The notes beneath the pieces are model-generated. The model did no database searches and was not told where the DNA came from. It was given only the letters and a program-made list of their open reading frames with translations. The position numbers and the translations under genes were made by a program. DNA of 48,529 nt, from assembly GCA_910577685.1 (NCBI GenBank), contig CAJTOH010000028.1:1-48529 (forward strand). The letters run 5' to 3'. Origin of the DNA: an uncultured Dorea sp. Lineage in GTDB: Bacteria; Bacillota; Clostridia; Lachnospirales; Lachnospiraceae. Below, piece by piece: positions 25,269-34,180 of this stretch; position 1 is the stretch's first letter, and each line of letters opens with the position of its first letter.

Positions 25269-26260
25269 GAAGCGGCGGTATGGGGATAGAACGTTATGGT
25301 AAGATTGACCTACATCTCCATCTGGACGGTTCTCTGCCGGCGGAAACGATTTTTAAGCTGGCGCAAAGGGAATCTGTGGAACTCCCGGCGGATACCGCGG
25401 ACGGCCTGCGCCCGTATCTTACTGCCGGAATCAACTGCGAAAGCCTGAATGAATATCTGAAATGCTTCGACCTTCCGCTGGCTGTCCTGCAGACGGCAGA
25501 GAATTTGGATTTGGCGGCTTATGAGCTGGGCCTGGAGCTTTGGCGGAAAGGACTCTGCTATGGAGAGATCCGTTTTGCGCCGCAGCTTCACAGGCAGAAA
25601 GGGCTTACGCAGGAGGACGCGGTGCAGGCGGTGCTTTCAGGGCTTGGGAGGGCCGCGTCCGAGAGCCGTAAGGGTATGGGGAAAAGTGGGATCCGCCTAA
25701 GGACGATCCTTTGCTGTATGCGGGGAAGCGGCCTTCATGAGGCGAATCTGGAAACGGTGCGGGCGGCTTCCCGGTATCTTGGGAAGGGAGTTGCTGCCGT
25801 TGATCTGGCGGGAGCCGAAGCCTTGTACCCTACCGGCGATTATGAGGAGGAATTCCGGTTTGCCAGGAGCCTTGGCGTGCCGTTTACCATCCATGCGGGT
25901 GAGGCGGACGGAGCCCAAAGTATCCGGAAGGCGTTAGAGTTCGGCGCACTGCGGATTGGTCATGGGGTACGGGCAATCGAGGATGAGGAACTGATGGAGG
26001 AACTGGCCGAACGGGGATGCATATTAGAGATGTGTCCTACCAGCAATTTACAGACGAAGGCGGTCAGGAGCCTTTCGGAATACCCGCTCCGAACATATCT
26101 TGACCGGGGGATAAAGGTGACGGTGAACAGCGATAACATGACGGTATCGGATACCTGGGTTGGGAAAGAATTCGCATTACTTTCACAGGAATATGGACTT
26201 ACAGAAGACGAGGCAGGAAAACTGCTTGAGAATGCCGAAAAGGCGGCGTTTGGAATGTAG
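25265..26260 (+). CDS. add: Adenosine deaminase
   Basis: Deaminates adenosine to inosine in purine salvage, cytoplasmic. The 331-residue amidohydrolase shows the metal-binding KIDLHLHLDGSLP near the N-terminus, FTIHAGEADG, IGHGVRAIED, CPTSNLQTKAV and VNSDNMTVSDT, covering metal-binding and catalytic His, Glu and Asp residues. Start ATG 25265 overlaps the preceding stop (ATGA) and has GGGAG 8 bases before it. A later ATG at 25280 is possible. The insert AASESRKGMGKSGIRL is frequent in Firmicutes homologues. Confidence 0.93.
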   Translation: MRSGGMGIERYGKIDLHLHLDGSLPAETIFKLAQRESVELPADTADGLRPYLTAGINCESLNEYLKCFDLPLAVLQTAENLDLAAYELGLELWRKGLCYGEIRFAPQLHRQKGLTQEDAVQAVLSGLGRAASESRKGMGKSGIRLRTILCCMRGSGLHEANLETVRAASRYLGKGVAAVDLAGAEALYPTGDYEEEFRFARSLGVPFTIHAGEADGAQSIRKALEFGALRIGHGVRAIEDEELMEELAERGCILEMCPTSNLQTKAVRSLSEYPLRTYLDRGIKVTVNSDNMTVSDTWVGKEFALLSQEYGLTEDEAGKLLENAEKAAFGM

Positions 26261-26272
26261 GAGGTAATGATT

Positions 26273-27043
26273 ATGACAATTCAGGAAATGGAACGCAGGA
26301 AACAGGAATGGGGATATACATATACGCAGATCGCGGAATTATCGGATATTCCTCTTGAGACGGTACGGAAGATCTTTGAAGGAAACGCCGAAAATGTAGA
26401 GTACAGGGTATGGGATGCTTTGGAAAATGCTTTCCGGGATAAGATGGTAGTCAAAGAAGCGTCGGCGGCATACGAGGTGAAACGGAAACCAGGTTCATAT
26501 ACGATTGAGGATTACCGGGACTTGCCCGACGACCTGAGGGTGGAGCTGATCGACGGATATTTCTACGATATGGCTGCTCCCACCACCTTCCATCAGTTGA
26601 TGGCCGCGGAAGTACATAGGCAGATTGCGAACCATATCTTAGACCGTAATGGGGCGTGCACGCCTTTTATCTCTCCTGTGGACGTGCAGCTTGACAGCGA
26701 CGAGAAGACTATGATTCAGCCGGATGTGGTGATTGTATGCGATCCTTCGAAGATTGTCAGGCGCAATATCATAGGCGCGCCGGATTTCGTACTGGAAGTG
26801 GTGTCGCCGGGAACCAAGCGGCGGGATTATATCGTCAAGCTGGCGAAATATGAGCAGGCAAAGGTGCGGGAATACTGGATTGTAGATTCCTATACGAAGA
26901 AGGTGTTGGTGTATTTTCTGGAAGGGGAAGGCGAAGTCGCCGTCTACCCCATTGATGCAGAGATTCCGGTTCATATTTTTGGCGGGGAGTTAGTGCTGGA
27001 TTTCAAGCGGATTGCTCAGTGGGCAGATAAGGAGTGGGATTAA
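26273..27043 (+). CDS. HTH-Uma2 family fusion protein
   Basis: A 256-residue protein. Residues 1-50 form a helix-turn-helix of XRE style (YTQIAELSDIPLETVRKIFEG). After a linker, residues 70-245 are a Uma2 (DUF820) domain with the PD-(D/E)XK-like core: DLRVELIDGYFYDM, TMIQPDVVIVCD, FVLEVVSPGTKRRD and KLAKYEQAKVREYWIVD. Uma2 proteins have a restriction-endonuclease fold, but no activity is established for most of them. I chose ATG 26273, since GGAGGT at 26260-26265 is 7 bases from it and only 1 base from the ATG at 26267. The added DNA-binding domain may target the nuclease or make it a regulator. Confidence 0.85.
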   Translation: MTIQEMERRKQEWGYTYTQIAELSDIPLETVRKIFEGNAENVEYRVWDALENAFRDKMVVKEASAAYEVKRKPGSYTIEDYRDLPDDLRVELIDGYFYDMAAPTTFHQLMAAEVHRQIANHILDRNGACTPFISPVDVQLDSDEKTMIQPDVVIVCDPSKIVRRNIIGAPDFVLEVVSPGTKRRDYIVKLAKYEQAKVREYWIVDSYTKKVLVYFLEGEGEVAVYPIDAEIPVHIFGGELVLDFKRIAQWADKEWD

Positions 27044-27085
27044 CAGCCCATAGATAGTTTTACAAAAGAAAGGAACTGATTTGCC

Positions 27086-27664
27086 ATGGGGATTATAGAA
27101 CTGTTTCTGATCGCAGTGGGGCTTTCAATGGATGCGTTTGCCGTGTCTGTCTGTAAAGGACTTTCCATGAAAAAATGTACATGGGGGAAGGCGTCGCTTG
27201 TAGGGGCTTACTTCGGGATATTTCAGGCGGGGATGCCCCTTGCAGGGTATTTCTTAGGCGTACAGTTTCGGGATGTGATTAGGTCCATTGACCATTGGGT
27301 TGCATTTGTCCTGCTGGGTCTGATAGGGGGAAATATGCTTAGGGAGGCGTTGGGGACAGAAGAGTGCTGTCAGGAATCGGACGAGGCGTTAGATGTGAGG
27401 ACGATGCTGGGGCTTGCGGTGGCGACCAGCATCGACGCTCTTGCGGTAGGCGTGACTTTTGCTTTCCTTAAGGTGAATATTGTTCCGGCGGTCTGTTTTA
27501 TTGGCGTTATAACGTTTACTTTATCTGTGGCGGGTGTTAAAATAGGCAATATATTTGGGGCGAAGTATCAGGCAAAGGCAGAGGTTGTCGGCGGGATTAT
27601 CCTGATATTTATGGGGCTTAAGATTCTGCTTGAGCATCTGGGAGTCTTGAATTTTGCCGGATGA
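27086..27664 (+). CDS. mntP: Manganese efflux pump MntP
   Basis: A 192-residue six-helix membrane protein that exports Mn2+. The two repeat halves carry the acidic signatures LSMDAFAVSVCKGL at residues 13-26 and ATSIDALAVGVTFAFL in the second half; EALGTEE lies in the central loop. GAAAGGAA precedes ATG 27086. The 42-base gap upstream is too short to hold the Mn-sensing yybP-ykoY riboswitch often found with mntP. Confidence 0.93.
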   Translation: MGIIELFLIAVGLSMDAFAVSVCKGLSMKKCTWGKASLVGAYFGIFQAGMPLAGYFLGVQFRDVIRSIDHWVAFVLLGLIGGNMLREALGTEECCQESDEALDVRTMLGLAVATSIDALAVGVTFAFLKVNIVPAVCFIGVITFTLSVAGVKIGNIFGAKYQAKAEVVGGIILIFMGLKILLEHLGVLNFAG

Positions 27665-27729
27665 CAAAAAGAAAAGAAACGCCGCACAGGTTCTTTTGGG
27701 AGGGCGGCGGCAATGGAAGGAGATAAATT

Positions 27730-28683
27730 ATGAAGTGGAATCGGTTCCGGCTGACGACGACGACGCAGGCCGAGGACATCGTATGCAGTATGTTGATGGA
27801 CTTGGGGATTGAGGGCGTGCAGATTGAGGATAAGGTGCCTCTGACCAAGGAGGATAAGGAGCAGATGTTTGTGGATATCCTGCCGGATTTGCCGGAGGAT
27901 GACGGGAAGGCTTATCTGACCTTTTATCTTGGGGAAGAGGAGGATAAGGGAAGCATCTTGATGAACGTGCGAAAGGAACTGGAAGAGATGCGTTCTTATC
28001 TGGAAGTGGGCGAGTGCACCATCGAAGAATCCCAGACGGAGGATGTGGACTGGGTGAATAACTGGAAGCAGTATTTTCACCAGTTTTATATTGACGATAT
28101 CCTTGTAATCCCGTCCTGGGAGAAGGTGGAGAAAAAGGATGAAGATAAGCTGGTCATACACATTGATCCCGGAACGGCGTTTGGGACGGGGACTCATGAG
28201 ACGACCCAGTTGTGTATCCGCCAGTTGAAAAAGTATGTGGAAAAAGGAGCGCGTATTCTGGACGTGGGGTGTGGAAGCGGGATTCTGGGGATGCTTGCGC
28301 TTAAGTTCGGAGCGGGATACTCGGTGGGAACCGACTTGGATCCATGCGCTATTGAGGCAACCCATGAGAATATGGAGGTCAACGGTATTTCCAAAGAGCA
28401 GTATGAGGTTATGATTGGGAATATCATTGACGATGTGTCTGTGCAGGATGCGGTGGGATATGAAAAGTATGATGTTGTGGCGGCGAACATCCTTGCGGAT
28501 GTGCTGGTTCCGCTGACACCTGTGATTGTCCGCCAGATGAAACAGGGCGGAATCTATATTACCAGCGGAATAATAGACGTTAAGGAAACTGTGGTGGCGG
28601 AGGCTGTGAAAGCGGCCGGTCTTGAGGTTCTTGAGGTGAATCGACAGGGCGAGTGGGTATCTGTGACGGCGAGGAAGAATTGA
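27730..28683 (+). CDS. prmA: Ribosomal protein L11 methyltransferase
   Basis: Trimethylates ribosomal protein L11 with SAM in the cytoplasm. The 317 residues include the N-terminal L11-binding domain and the methyltransferase domain with PGTAFGTGTHETT, motif I ILDVGCGSGILG and AANILADVL. ATG 27730 follows GGAAGGAG. The 65-base leader has a 6-base GC-rich hairpin (CGCCGC 27680-27685 with GCGGCG 27704-27709) without a T run. Its stop overlaps the ATG of rsmE, the usual order in Firmicutes. Confidence 0.96.
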   Translation: MKWNRFRLTTTTQAEDIVCSMLMDLGIEGVQIEDKVPLTKEDKEQMFVDILPDLPEDDGKAYLTFYLGEEEDKGSILMNVRKELEEMRSYLEVGECTIEESQTEDVDWVNNWKQYFHQFYIDDILVIPSWEKVEKKDEDKLVIHIDPGTAFGTGTHETTQLCIRQLKKYVEKGARILDVGCGSGILGMLALKFGAGYSVGTDLDPCAIEATHENMEVNGISKEQYEVMIGNIIDDVSVQDAVGYEKYDVVAANILADVLVPLTPVIVRQMKQGGIYITSGIIDVKETVVAEAVKAAGLEVLEVNRQGEWVSVTARKN

Positions 28684-29420
28684 TGCAGCATTTTTTTGTG
28701 ATACCTTCTCAGGTGAAGGACGAAAAGATTTATGTGGAAGGTTCCGATGTAAAGCATATGAAGAATGTGCTTAGGATGCGCCCGGGCGAGGAGCTGATGG
28801 TGAGCGACGGCAATAATCTAAAGTACCTGTGCGCGGTAGAGAATTATGAAGAGGGCAAGGCTGTCCTTCGGATTCTGGAAGAAATGCCGTCGGATACGGA
28901 ATTGTCCTCTAAACTCTATCTTTTTCAAGGGCTTCCAAAACAGGATAAGATGGAGTTGATTGTGCAGAAAGCCGTGGAGTTGGGGGCGTATCAGGTAATA
29001 CCGGTGAGTACCAGGCGTTCGGTGGTGAAGCTGGATGAGAAGAAGGCGTCAAAAAAGGTGGAGCGGTGGCAGCAGATTGCCCTAAGCGCCGCGAAGCAGG
29101 CGGGCAGGGGGTATATTCCCCAAGTCTCGGAGGTGATGTCCTACCCGGAGGCTCTTTCGTGGGCAAAGAAACTGGATGTGGTGCTGCTTCCTTACGAGCT
29201 GGCCAAGGGTATGAGGGAGACGAAAGAAATGATAGAGTCCATTGCGCCGGGGCAGTCGGTGGGGATTTTTATCGGGCCGGAGGGCGGTTTTGAGAAGGAG
29301 GAAGTGGAGCTTGCTTTGGAGTGCGGCGCAAAGGCGGTTACTCTGGGAAGGCGGATTCTCAGGACGGAGACGGCGGGGCTTGCCATGCTGTCTGTTTTGA
29401 TGTTCCGGCTGGAAGAATAG
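28683..29420 (+). CDS. rsmE: 16S rRNA (uracil-1498-N3)-methyltransferase
   Basis: Methylates U1498 of 16S rRNA with SAM. The 245-residue SPOUT-type enzyme shows the N-terminal RNA-binding region, LFQGLPKQDKMELIVQKAVELG, FIGPEGGFEKEEV and LGRRILRTETA, the knot motifs of RsmE. ATG 28683 shares its A with the prmA TGA (TGATG), so the two are translationally coupled. A longer frame from GTG 28653 would extend into prmA without support. Confidence 0.96.
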   Translation: MQHFFVIPSQVKDEKIYVEGSDVKHMKNVLRMRPGEELMVSDGNNLKYLCAVENYEEGKAVLRILEEMPSDTELSSKLYLFQGLPKQDKMELIVQKAVELGAYQVIPVSTRRSVVKLDEKKASKKVERWQQIALSAAKQAGRGYIPQVSEVMSYPEALSWAKKLDVVLLPYELAKGMRETKEMIESIAPGQSVGIFIGPEGGFEKEEVELALECGAKAVTLGRRILRTETAGLAMLSVLMFRLEE

Positions 29421-29494
29421 ATTTGATTGTGACCTATCACATAGAAAGAACATATTCTGTTAATAAGAAAATAAAAAATCAGGAAGTGAAATGA

Positions 29495-30652
29495 ATGGGA
29501 GAAATATATTTAGACAACTCCGCCACCACCCGGGCATATGACTGCGTTGGGGAACTGGTAAAGAAGGTAATGTGCGAAGACTATGGCAACCCTTCTTCTA
29601 TGCATGCCAAAGGCGTTGCGGCAGAGCAGTATATAAAAGAAGCAAAAGAGACATTTGCCAAACTTCTGAAAGTGCAGCCAAAGGAAATCGTATTCACCTC
29701 CGGCGGGACGGAGAGCGATAACCTTGCGCTTCGGGGCGTCGCCATGGCGAACCAGCGTGCAGGGAAGCATCTGATTACCACCGCCATCGAACATCCGGCA
29801 ATCATCAATACCATGCGCCATTTAGAGGAAGAAGGCTTCCGCGTGACCTATCTTCCGGTAGACCGCTACGGAAGGGTGAAGCTGGACGCGCTTAAGGAGG
29901 CATTGTGTAAAGATACCATCCTTGTATCCATCATGTATGTAAATAACGAGGTGGGGTCTGTCCAGCCAATTCAGGAGGCGGCGGGCATCGTAAAGGCATA
30001 TAACCAGAACATCCTGTTCCATGTGGACGCGGTACAGGGCTTCGGCAAGTACCGGATTTACCCGAAAAAATTAAAGGTGGATCTTTGCTCCATCAGCGGG
30101 CATAAGATTCATGGTCCTAAGGGTACGGGAATCTTATATATCGGTGAAAATGTGAAGATTAAACCTATTGTTTTCGGCGGGGAACAGCAGAAGAATATTC
30201 GTTCCGGTACGGAAAATGTTCCGGGCATTGCGGGTATTTCTCTGGCGGCGAGGACGATTTACCAGGATTTGGATGTAAAGGTGGCGCAGATGCGCAGGCT
30301 GAAGCAGCGGTTCATCAAGGGGGTCAGCCAGATTGAGGATACTGCCATACACGGGCTTTACGATGAGACCAGCGCGCCTCATATTATCAGCGTTGGGTTC
30401 GCGGGAATCCGAAGTGAAGTGCTTTTGCATGCCTTGGAGGAAAAAGGCATCTATGTATCCTCCGGGTCGGCATGCTCATCGAATCATCCCCAGGTCAGCG
30501 GCGTTCTGAAAGGAATCGGAGCAAGGCAGGAATTTTTAGACGCCACCTTACGGTTCAGTATGTCAGAATTTACAACGCCTAAGGAGATTGACTATACGTT
30601 AGATACCCTCTATAATATAGTGCCGAACCTTCGGAAATATACCAGGCGTTAA
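29495..30652 (+). CDS. Cysteine desulfurase (NifS/IscS type)
   Basis: PLP enzyme of 385 residues that takes sulfur from cysteine as a persulfide. Seen: MGEIYLDNSATTRAY at the N-terminus, FTSGGTESDNLAL, the PLP lysine in SISGHKIHGPKG, IRSGTENVPG, and the catalytic Cys in SSGSACSSNH. ATG 29495 is 8 bases after AGGAAG; an out-of-frame ATG at 29491 is not used. It lies directly before thiI, so its likely job is the sulfur donor for tRNA 4-thiouridine, as NifZ does for ThiI in Bacillus. Confidence 0.94.
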   Translation: MGEIYLDNSATTRAYDCVGELVKKVMCEDYGNPSSMHAKGVAAEQYIKEAKETFAKLLKVQPKEIVFTSGGTESDNLALRGVAMANQRAGKHLITTAIEHPAIINTMRHLEEEGFRVTYLPVDRYGRVKLDALKEALCKDTILVSIMYVNNEVGSVQPIQEAAGIVKAYNQNILFHVDAVQGFGKYRIYPKKLKVDLCSISGHKIHGPKGTGILYIGENVKIKPIVFGGEQQKNIRSGTENVPGIAGISLAARTIYQDLDVKVAQMRRLKQRFIKGVSQIEDTAIHGLYDETSAPHIISVGFAGIRSEVLLHALEEKGIYVSSGSACSSNHPQVSGVLKGIGARQEFLDATLRFSMSEFTTPKEIDYTLDTLYNIVPNLRKYTRR

Positions 30653-30688
30653 GAAAAATATATGAATAAAAGAGAGAAGAGAGAGAAG

Positions 30689-31870
30689 ATGAGATATCAT
30701 ACTTTTTTAATTAAATACGGAGAGATAGGAATTAAAGGTAAGAACCGTTATCTGTTTGAGGATGCGCTCGTCAGACAGGTGCGGTTCGCACTGAAAGACG
30801 TAGACGGGCAGTTTGAAGTCCATAAGTCTCAGGCAAGGATCTATGTGGATTGCGACGGGGATTATGATTTTGAGGACGCGGTGGAGCATTTGAAGCGGGT
30901 TTTTGGTATTGTGGGAATCTGTCCGGTAGTCCGTATGGAGGATGGGGGATTTGAGCAGTTGAAGAAGGATGTGGTCGCCTATATGGACGAGGCGTATCCG
31001 GATAAGAACCTGACCTTTAAGGTGGAGGCAAGGCGTGCGAGGAAATCCTATCCGCTGACCTCCATGGAGATTAACTGCGCCCTTGGAGAGGCGATTCTTG
31101 ACGCGTTTCCGGAGACGAAGGTGGACGTGCATCATCCGGACGTGATGCTGAACGTGGAGGTGCGCAATGAGATTTACGTTTACTCTCAGATTATCCCGGG
31201 GGCGGGCGGTATGCCGGTGGGAACCAACGGCAAGGCAATGCTGCTTTTGTCGGGGGGAATCGACAGCCCTGTGGCAGGCTATATGATTTCCAAACGGGGA
31301 GTGGGCATTGAGGCGACTTACTTCCATGCTCCGCCTTATACCAGCGAGCGGGCGAAGCAGAAAGTGGTGGATTTGGCGAAGATTGTTTCTCGGTATGCCG
31401 GCCCGATTAAGTTACATGTGGTGAATTTTACGGATATCCAGTTGTATATCTATGACCAGTGTCCCCACGACGAGCTGACGATTATCATGAGGCGGTATAT
31501 GATGCGGATTGCGGAACATTTCGCGAAAAAGGACGGGTGCCTCGGATTGATTACGGGCGAGAGTATCGGGCAGGTGGCGAGCCAGACCATGCAGAGCCTT
31601 GCCGCGACCAACGATGTCTGCACACTGCCGGTGTACAGGCCTGTGATTGGGTTTGACAAGCAGGAGATTGTGAATATTTCGGAGAAAATCGGGACTTATG
31701 AGACTTCTATCCAGCCTTTCGAGGACTGCTGCACGATTTTTGTGGCGAAGCATCCGGTGACGAAGCCCAATGTGGAGGTAATCCGCAGGTCGGAGGAGAA
31801 GCTGAGCGAGAAGATTGATGAGTTGATGAAGACGGCGCTTGAGACGGTGGAGATTATTGAGGTGAAATAG
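30689..31870 (+). CDS. thiI: tRNA 4-thiouridine synthetase
   Basis: Thiolates U8 of tRNA using ATP and sulfur from the neighbouring desulfurase; in many bacteria it also feeds thiamine synthesis. The 393 residues hold a ferredoxin-like plus THUMP RNA-binding region (about 1-165) and a PP-loop domain with LLLSGGIDSPVAGY near residue 180 and LITGESIGQVASQT. The C-terminal rhodanese domain of the E. coli protein is absent, as usual in Firmicutes. I prefer ATG 30689, which lines up with known N-termini; an in-frame ATG at 30662 would add nine residues and also lacks a good ribosome binding site. Confidence 0.95.
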   Translation: MRYHTFLIKYGEIGIKGKNRYLFEDALVRQVRFALKDVDGQFEVHKSQARIYVDCDGDYDFEDAVEHLKRVFGIVGICPVVRMEDGGFEQLKKDVVAYMDEAYPDKNLTFKVEARRARKSYPLTSMEINCALGEAILDAFPETKVDVHHPDVMLNVEVRNEIYVYSQIIPGAGGMPVGTNGKAMLLLSGGIDSPVAGYMISKRGVGIEATYFHAPPYTSERAKQKVVDLAKIVSRYAGPIKLHVVNFTDIQLYIYDQCPHDELTIIMRRYMMRIAEHFAKKDGCLGLITGESIGQVASQTMQSLAATNDVCTLPVYRPVIGFDKQEIVNISEKIGTYETSIQPFEDCCTIFVAKHPVTKPNVEVIRRSEEKLSEKIDELMKTALETVEIIEVK

Positions 31871-31880
31871 GAGTACCTTC

Positions 31881-33122
31881 ATGGAACATTATATTACGGA
31901 AATCCGGATTGATGAATTGAGACATTTGTCAAATGTCAAGATTGAACTGAATCGTGATAAACGGACGAACTTACTGTTGACGGGGAAGAATGGTTCTGGG
32001 AAAACGACGGTGTTAAACGCATTAAAAAATTATTTAAAGGTAATCAATGACAGAAATCTTGAAAATTTAGAAGTATGGTTCCCGAGGGCAGTGGATGATG
32101 CCTTGGCAATGATGGAAAATGCAAAAACTGAAAATGATAGATTTCAGGCAGAAGATGATTACCGTAGGCATTTACAGATGATAGAAGATTATAAGCAAGG
32201 TCTCATTGTTTCCTTCAACGAAAAAGACGGCTTAGAAGGGCTGTATCAAAGAGGGAAGTTTTTGACGGCATTTTACGGGGCTAATCGGGAGATAAGTATC
32301 ACTAAGCCGGAGGGCGTTGAAAACGTAGTGCTGGACGCAAGCTATTCTCTGGACGATAATCCCGGGGCAATTTTATTGAAATATTTAACTCATTTAAAAA
32401 CACAGCAGTTATATGCGGTAACAGAAAATGATTTGGATACTAAGCGTATGCTGGATGTATGGTTTGAACGTTTTGTTAAGGCTTTGAGGGTGCTGTTGGA
32501 TAATCCGCATATAGAGTTAAAATATGATTATAAATCATATGATTTTAAGATAATTGAGTCAGAACAAAAATGTTTTGGCTTCGACCAGTTGTCAGACGGA
32601 CATTCGGCGGCGCTGCAGATTTTGGCGGACCTTATTATGCGGATGGAACAGAATTGGCTCAGGAAAGGGTGTCTAAGCGTATATGATACCGAAGGAATTG
32701 TGTTGATTGATGAGTTGGAAACACATCTGCATATTAGTTTACAGAAGAAAATCTTACCCTTTTTAACAGAATTTTTCCCGAATATTCAATTTATCGTGGC
32801 GACACATTCGCCGTATATTCTAAATTCTATAGATAATTGTGTCATTTATGATTTGGAAAATCATATTCGTATGGAAGATATGTCAGGATATTCGGCGGAA
32901 GGGATTGTGGAAGGATATTTCGGGCAGGAGTCTTATTCTGAGCGGCTTTTAGAGAGGGTGCGAAGATATAAGGAGTTAGTTGAAATTAAAAATCCATCGG
33001 ATGATGAACGGGCGGAACGGGCGAAGATTTTGGTAGAAATGAAGCAGGTCTCAGGCGATTTGGCGCGGGAAGCAAGAGAGGCATTTGAAGAAATAGAGGA
33101 TAGAAGGAAGCACCATGATTAG
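31881..33122 (+). CDS. SMC/ABC-type AAA ATPase, Septu PtuA-like
   Basis: A 413-residue cytoplasmic ATPase. Walker A is LLLTGKNGSGKTT at about residues 30-42, the ABC-like signature region is FDQLSDGHSAALQ, Walker B is GIVLIDELETHLH, and the switch histidine is in FIVATHSPYIL. The architecture (AAA_21 with a long central insert) and the immediate HNH-nuclease partner match Septu defence, in which PtuA ATPase and PtuB nuclease form one complex. The last 8 bases overlap the HNH gene. Its DNA is visibly richer in A and T than thiI before it, a sign of transfer. Retron effectors use the same pair, but no reverse transcriptase is present. Confidence 0.8.
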   Translation: MEHYITEIRIDELRHLSNVKIELNRDKRTNLLLTGKNGSGKTTVLNALKNYLKVINDRNLENLEVWFPRAVDDALAMMENAKTENDRFQAEDDYRRHLQMIEDYKQGLIVSFNEKDGLEGLYQRGKFLTAFYGANREISITKPEGVENVVLDASYSLDDNPGAILLKYLTHLKTQQLYAVTENDLDTKRMLDVWFERFVKALRVLLDNPHIELKYDYKSYDFKIIESEQKCFGFDQLSDGHSAALQILADLIMRMEQNWLRKGCLSVYDTEGIVLIDELETHLHISLQKKILPFLTEFFPNIQFIVATHSPYILNSIDNCVIYDLENHIRMEDMSGYSAEGIVEGYFGQESYSERLLERVRRYKELVEIKNPSDDERAERAKILVEMKQVSGDLAREAREAFEEIEDRRKHHD

Positions 33123-33795
33123 ATATCATCGTAACGATACGGATAAGGCAAGGAAGGCGGTCGCCGCGCTAAAGAAGGCAAAGGCTTCTAATAGTGGCTG
33201 CAATACGCCGGAGGTCAACGCCGCACTTGCTGAAATGTTCCATGGGAAATGCTATATCTGTGAAAATAAAGAAGGTATTTCGTCCTTCCAGATAGAGCAT
33301 TTGAATCCACATCGGGGAGATACGGAATTAATGTATGACTGGAACAATTTATTCTGGTCATGCGCGCATTGTAACAATATAAAAAACGCGAAATATGAAC
33401 CAATCTTAGATTGTACGCAAGTAGACGTAGACCGAAAAATTGCATTTCGGAAAGAAGGATATTTTGGCAGGAATGAGAAGTACCGGTTTATCGCGTTGGA
33501 AGAAAGTGACGAGATAAAAAATACGGTCGCATTATTACAGGAAGCCTATTATGGGAGTACGCCTCAGAAAATATTAGAAGCGACCAACATACGCCGCAGT
33601 TTGCGCCGGAATCTTTCGGATTTTAAGAATCTGGTTCGGGAATATGAGGAAGCAGAAGACTATGATAAAGAAGATATCAGGTGTGCAATTCGCAGGGAAG
33701 TGGGACAAGGCGCGGCTTTTGCGGCGTTCAAGAGGTGGCTTTTGTGGGATAATCAGGAAAAATATCAGGAATTACTTCAATTTTGCGGACTATGA
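33115..33795 (+). CDS. HNH endonuclease, Septu PtuB-like
   Basis: A 226-residue HNH nuclease. The zinc knuckle CYICE (residues 43-47) pairs with CAHCN, and the intervening SFQIEHLNPHRGD supplies the catalytic His, with DWNNLFWSCAHCNNIKN completing the HNH motif; all key residues are present. In Septu the nuclease cuts nucleic acid when the ATPase partner is released from inhibition during phage infection. ATG 33115 lies within the end of the ATPase gene, so the two are translated together. AT-richer than its chromosomal neighbours. Confidence 0.82.
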   Translation: MIRYHRNDTDKARKAVAALKKAKASNSGCNTPEVNAALAEMFHGKCYICENKEGISSFQIEHLNPHRGDTELMYDWNNLFWSCAHCNNIKNAKYEPILDCTQVDVDRKIAFRKEGYFGRNEKYRFIALEESDEIKNTVALLQEAYYGSTPQKILEATNIRRSLRRNLSDFKNLVREYEEAEDYDKEDIRCAIRREVGQGAAFAAFKRWLLWDNQEKYQELLQFCGL

Positions 33796-33840
33796 CGGAT
33801 AGGGTTGTCGATATTTCAGTCAGGGATAATCAGAGACAAT

Positions 33841-33876
33841 AATAAAAAGGGCGCGGCTCTTTCCTAGCCTGCCCTT
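33841..33876 (-). terminator. Terminator of the HPr-like gene
   Basis: On the minus strand AAGGGC and GCCCTT form the base of a stem, with GGCT/AGCC inside, followed by TTTTATT. It lies 30 bases beyond the stop of the HPr-like gene. On the plus strand, where the Septu-like cassette arrives, there is no T run. Confidence 0.75.
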
Positions 33877-33905
33877 ATGTTCATAAATGACTGTCCGTAG
33901 TATTT

Positions 33906-34142
33906 CTACTCACAGATATAAGTCTTGAGCGCTTCGAGAATCGTATCAATCTCAGCCGTATCAGCATGGATATTCAAGTCAATCGGCTTGGAAAGGTCTA
34001 AGCTGAAAATACCCATAATAGACTTCGCATCGATGACGTACCTTCCGGATACTAAATCGAAATCGTGGTCAAATTTTGTGATATCATTTACAAAAGACTT
34101 TACCTTATCAATAGAATTCAAAGAAATCTGAACTGTTTTCAT
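33906..34142 (-). CDS. HPr-like protein without the active-site histidine
   Basis: A 78-residue protein with the HPr fold. The regulatory part is well kept: YVIDAKSIMGIFSLDL (residues 35-50) corresponds to the HPr region around Ser46, so Ser41 could be phosphorylated by HPr kinase. The first half lacks the GxHARP motif with His15 that carries phosphate in the sugar PTS; here the stretch reads SLNSIDKVKSFVNDI. It therefore cannot act as a PTS carrier and recalls Crh, the catabolite-repression HPr of Bacillus. AGGGAGG lies upstream of ATG 34142. Promoter and terminator of its own. Function inferred from the family. Confidence 0.82.
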   Translation of the reverse strand: MKTVQISLNSIDKVKSFVNDITKFDHDFDLVSGRYVIDAKSIMGIFSLDLSKPIDLNIHADTAEIDTILEALKTYICE

Positions 34143-34180
34143 TGGACTATACCTCCCTTATTTTTTCGTGTTCTATACCT

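Noticed and set aside
27044..27085. Manganese (yybP-ykoY) riboswitch before mntP
   Set aside because: The gap is only 42 bases, too short for the aptamer.
29428..29441. CRP/FNR-like site TGTGA-CCTA-TCACA before the cysteine desulfurase gene
   Set aside because: The half-sites are right, but the 4-base spacer does not fit the 6-base spacing of TGTGA sites, and no regulator points to it.
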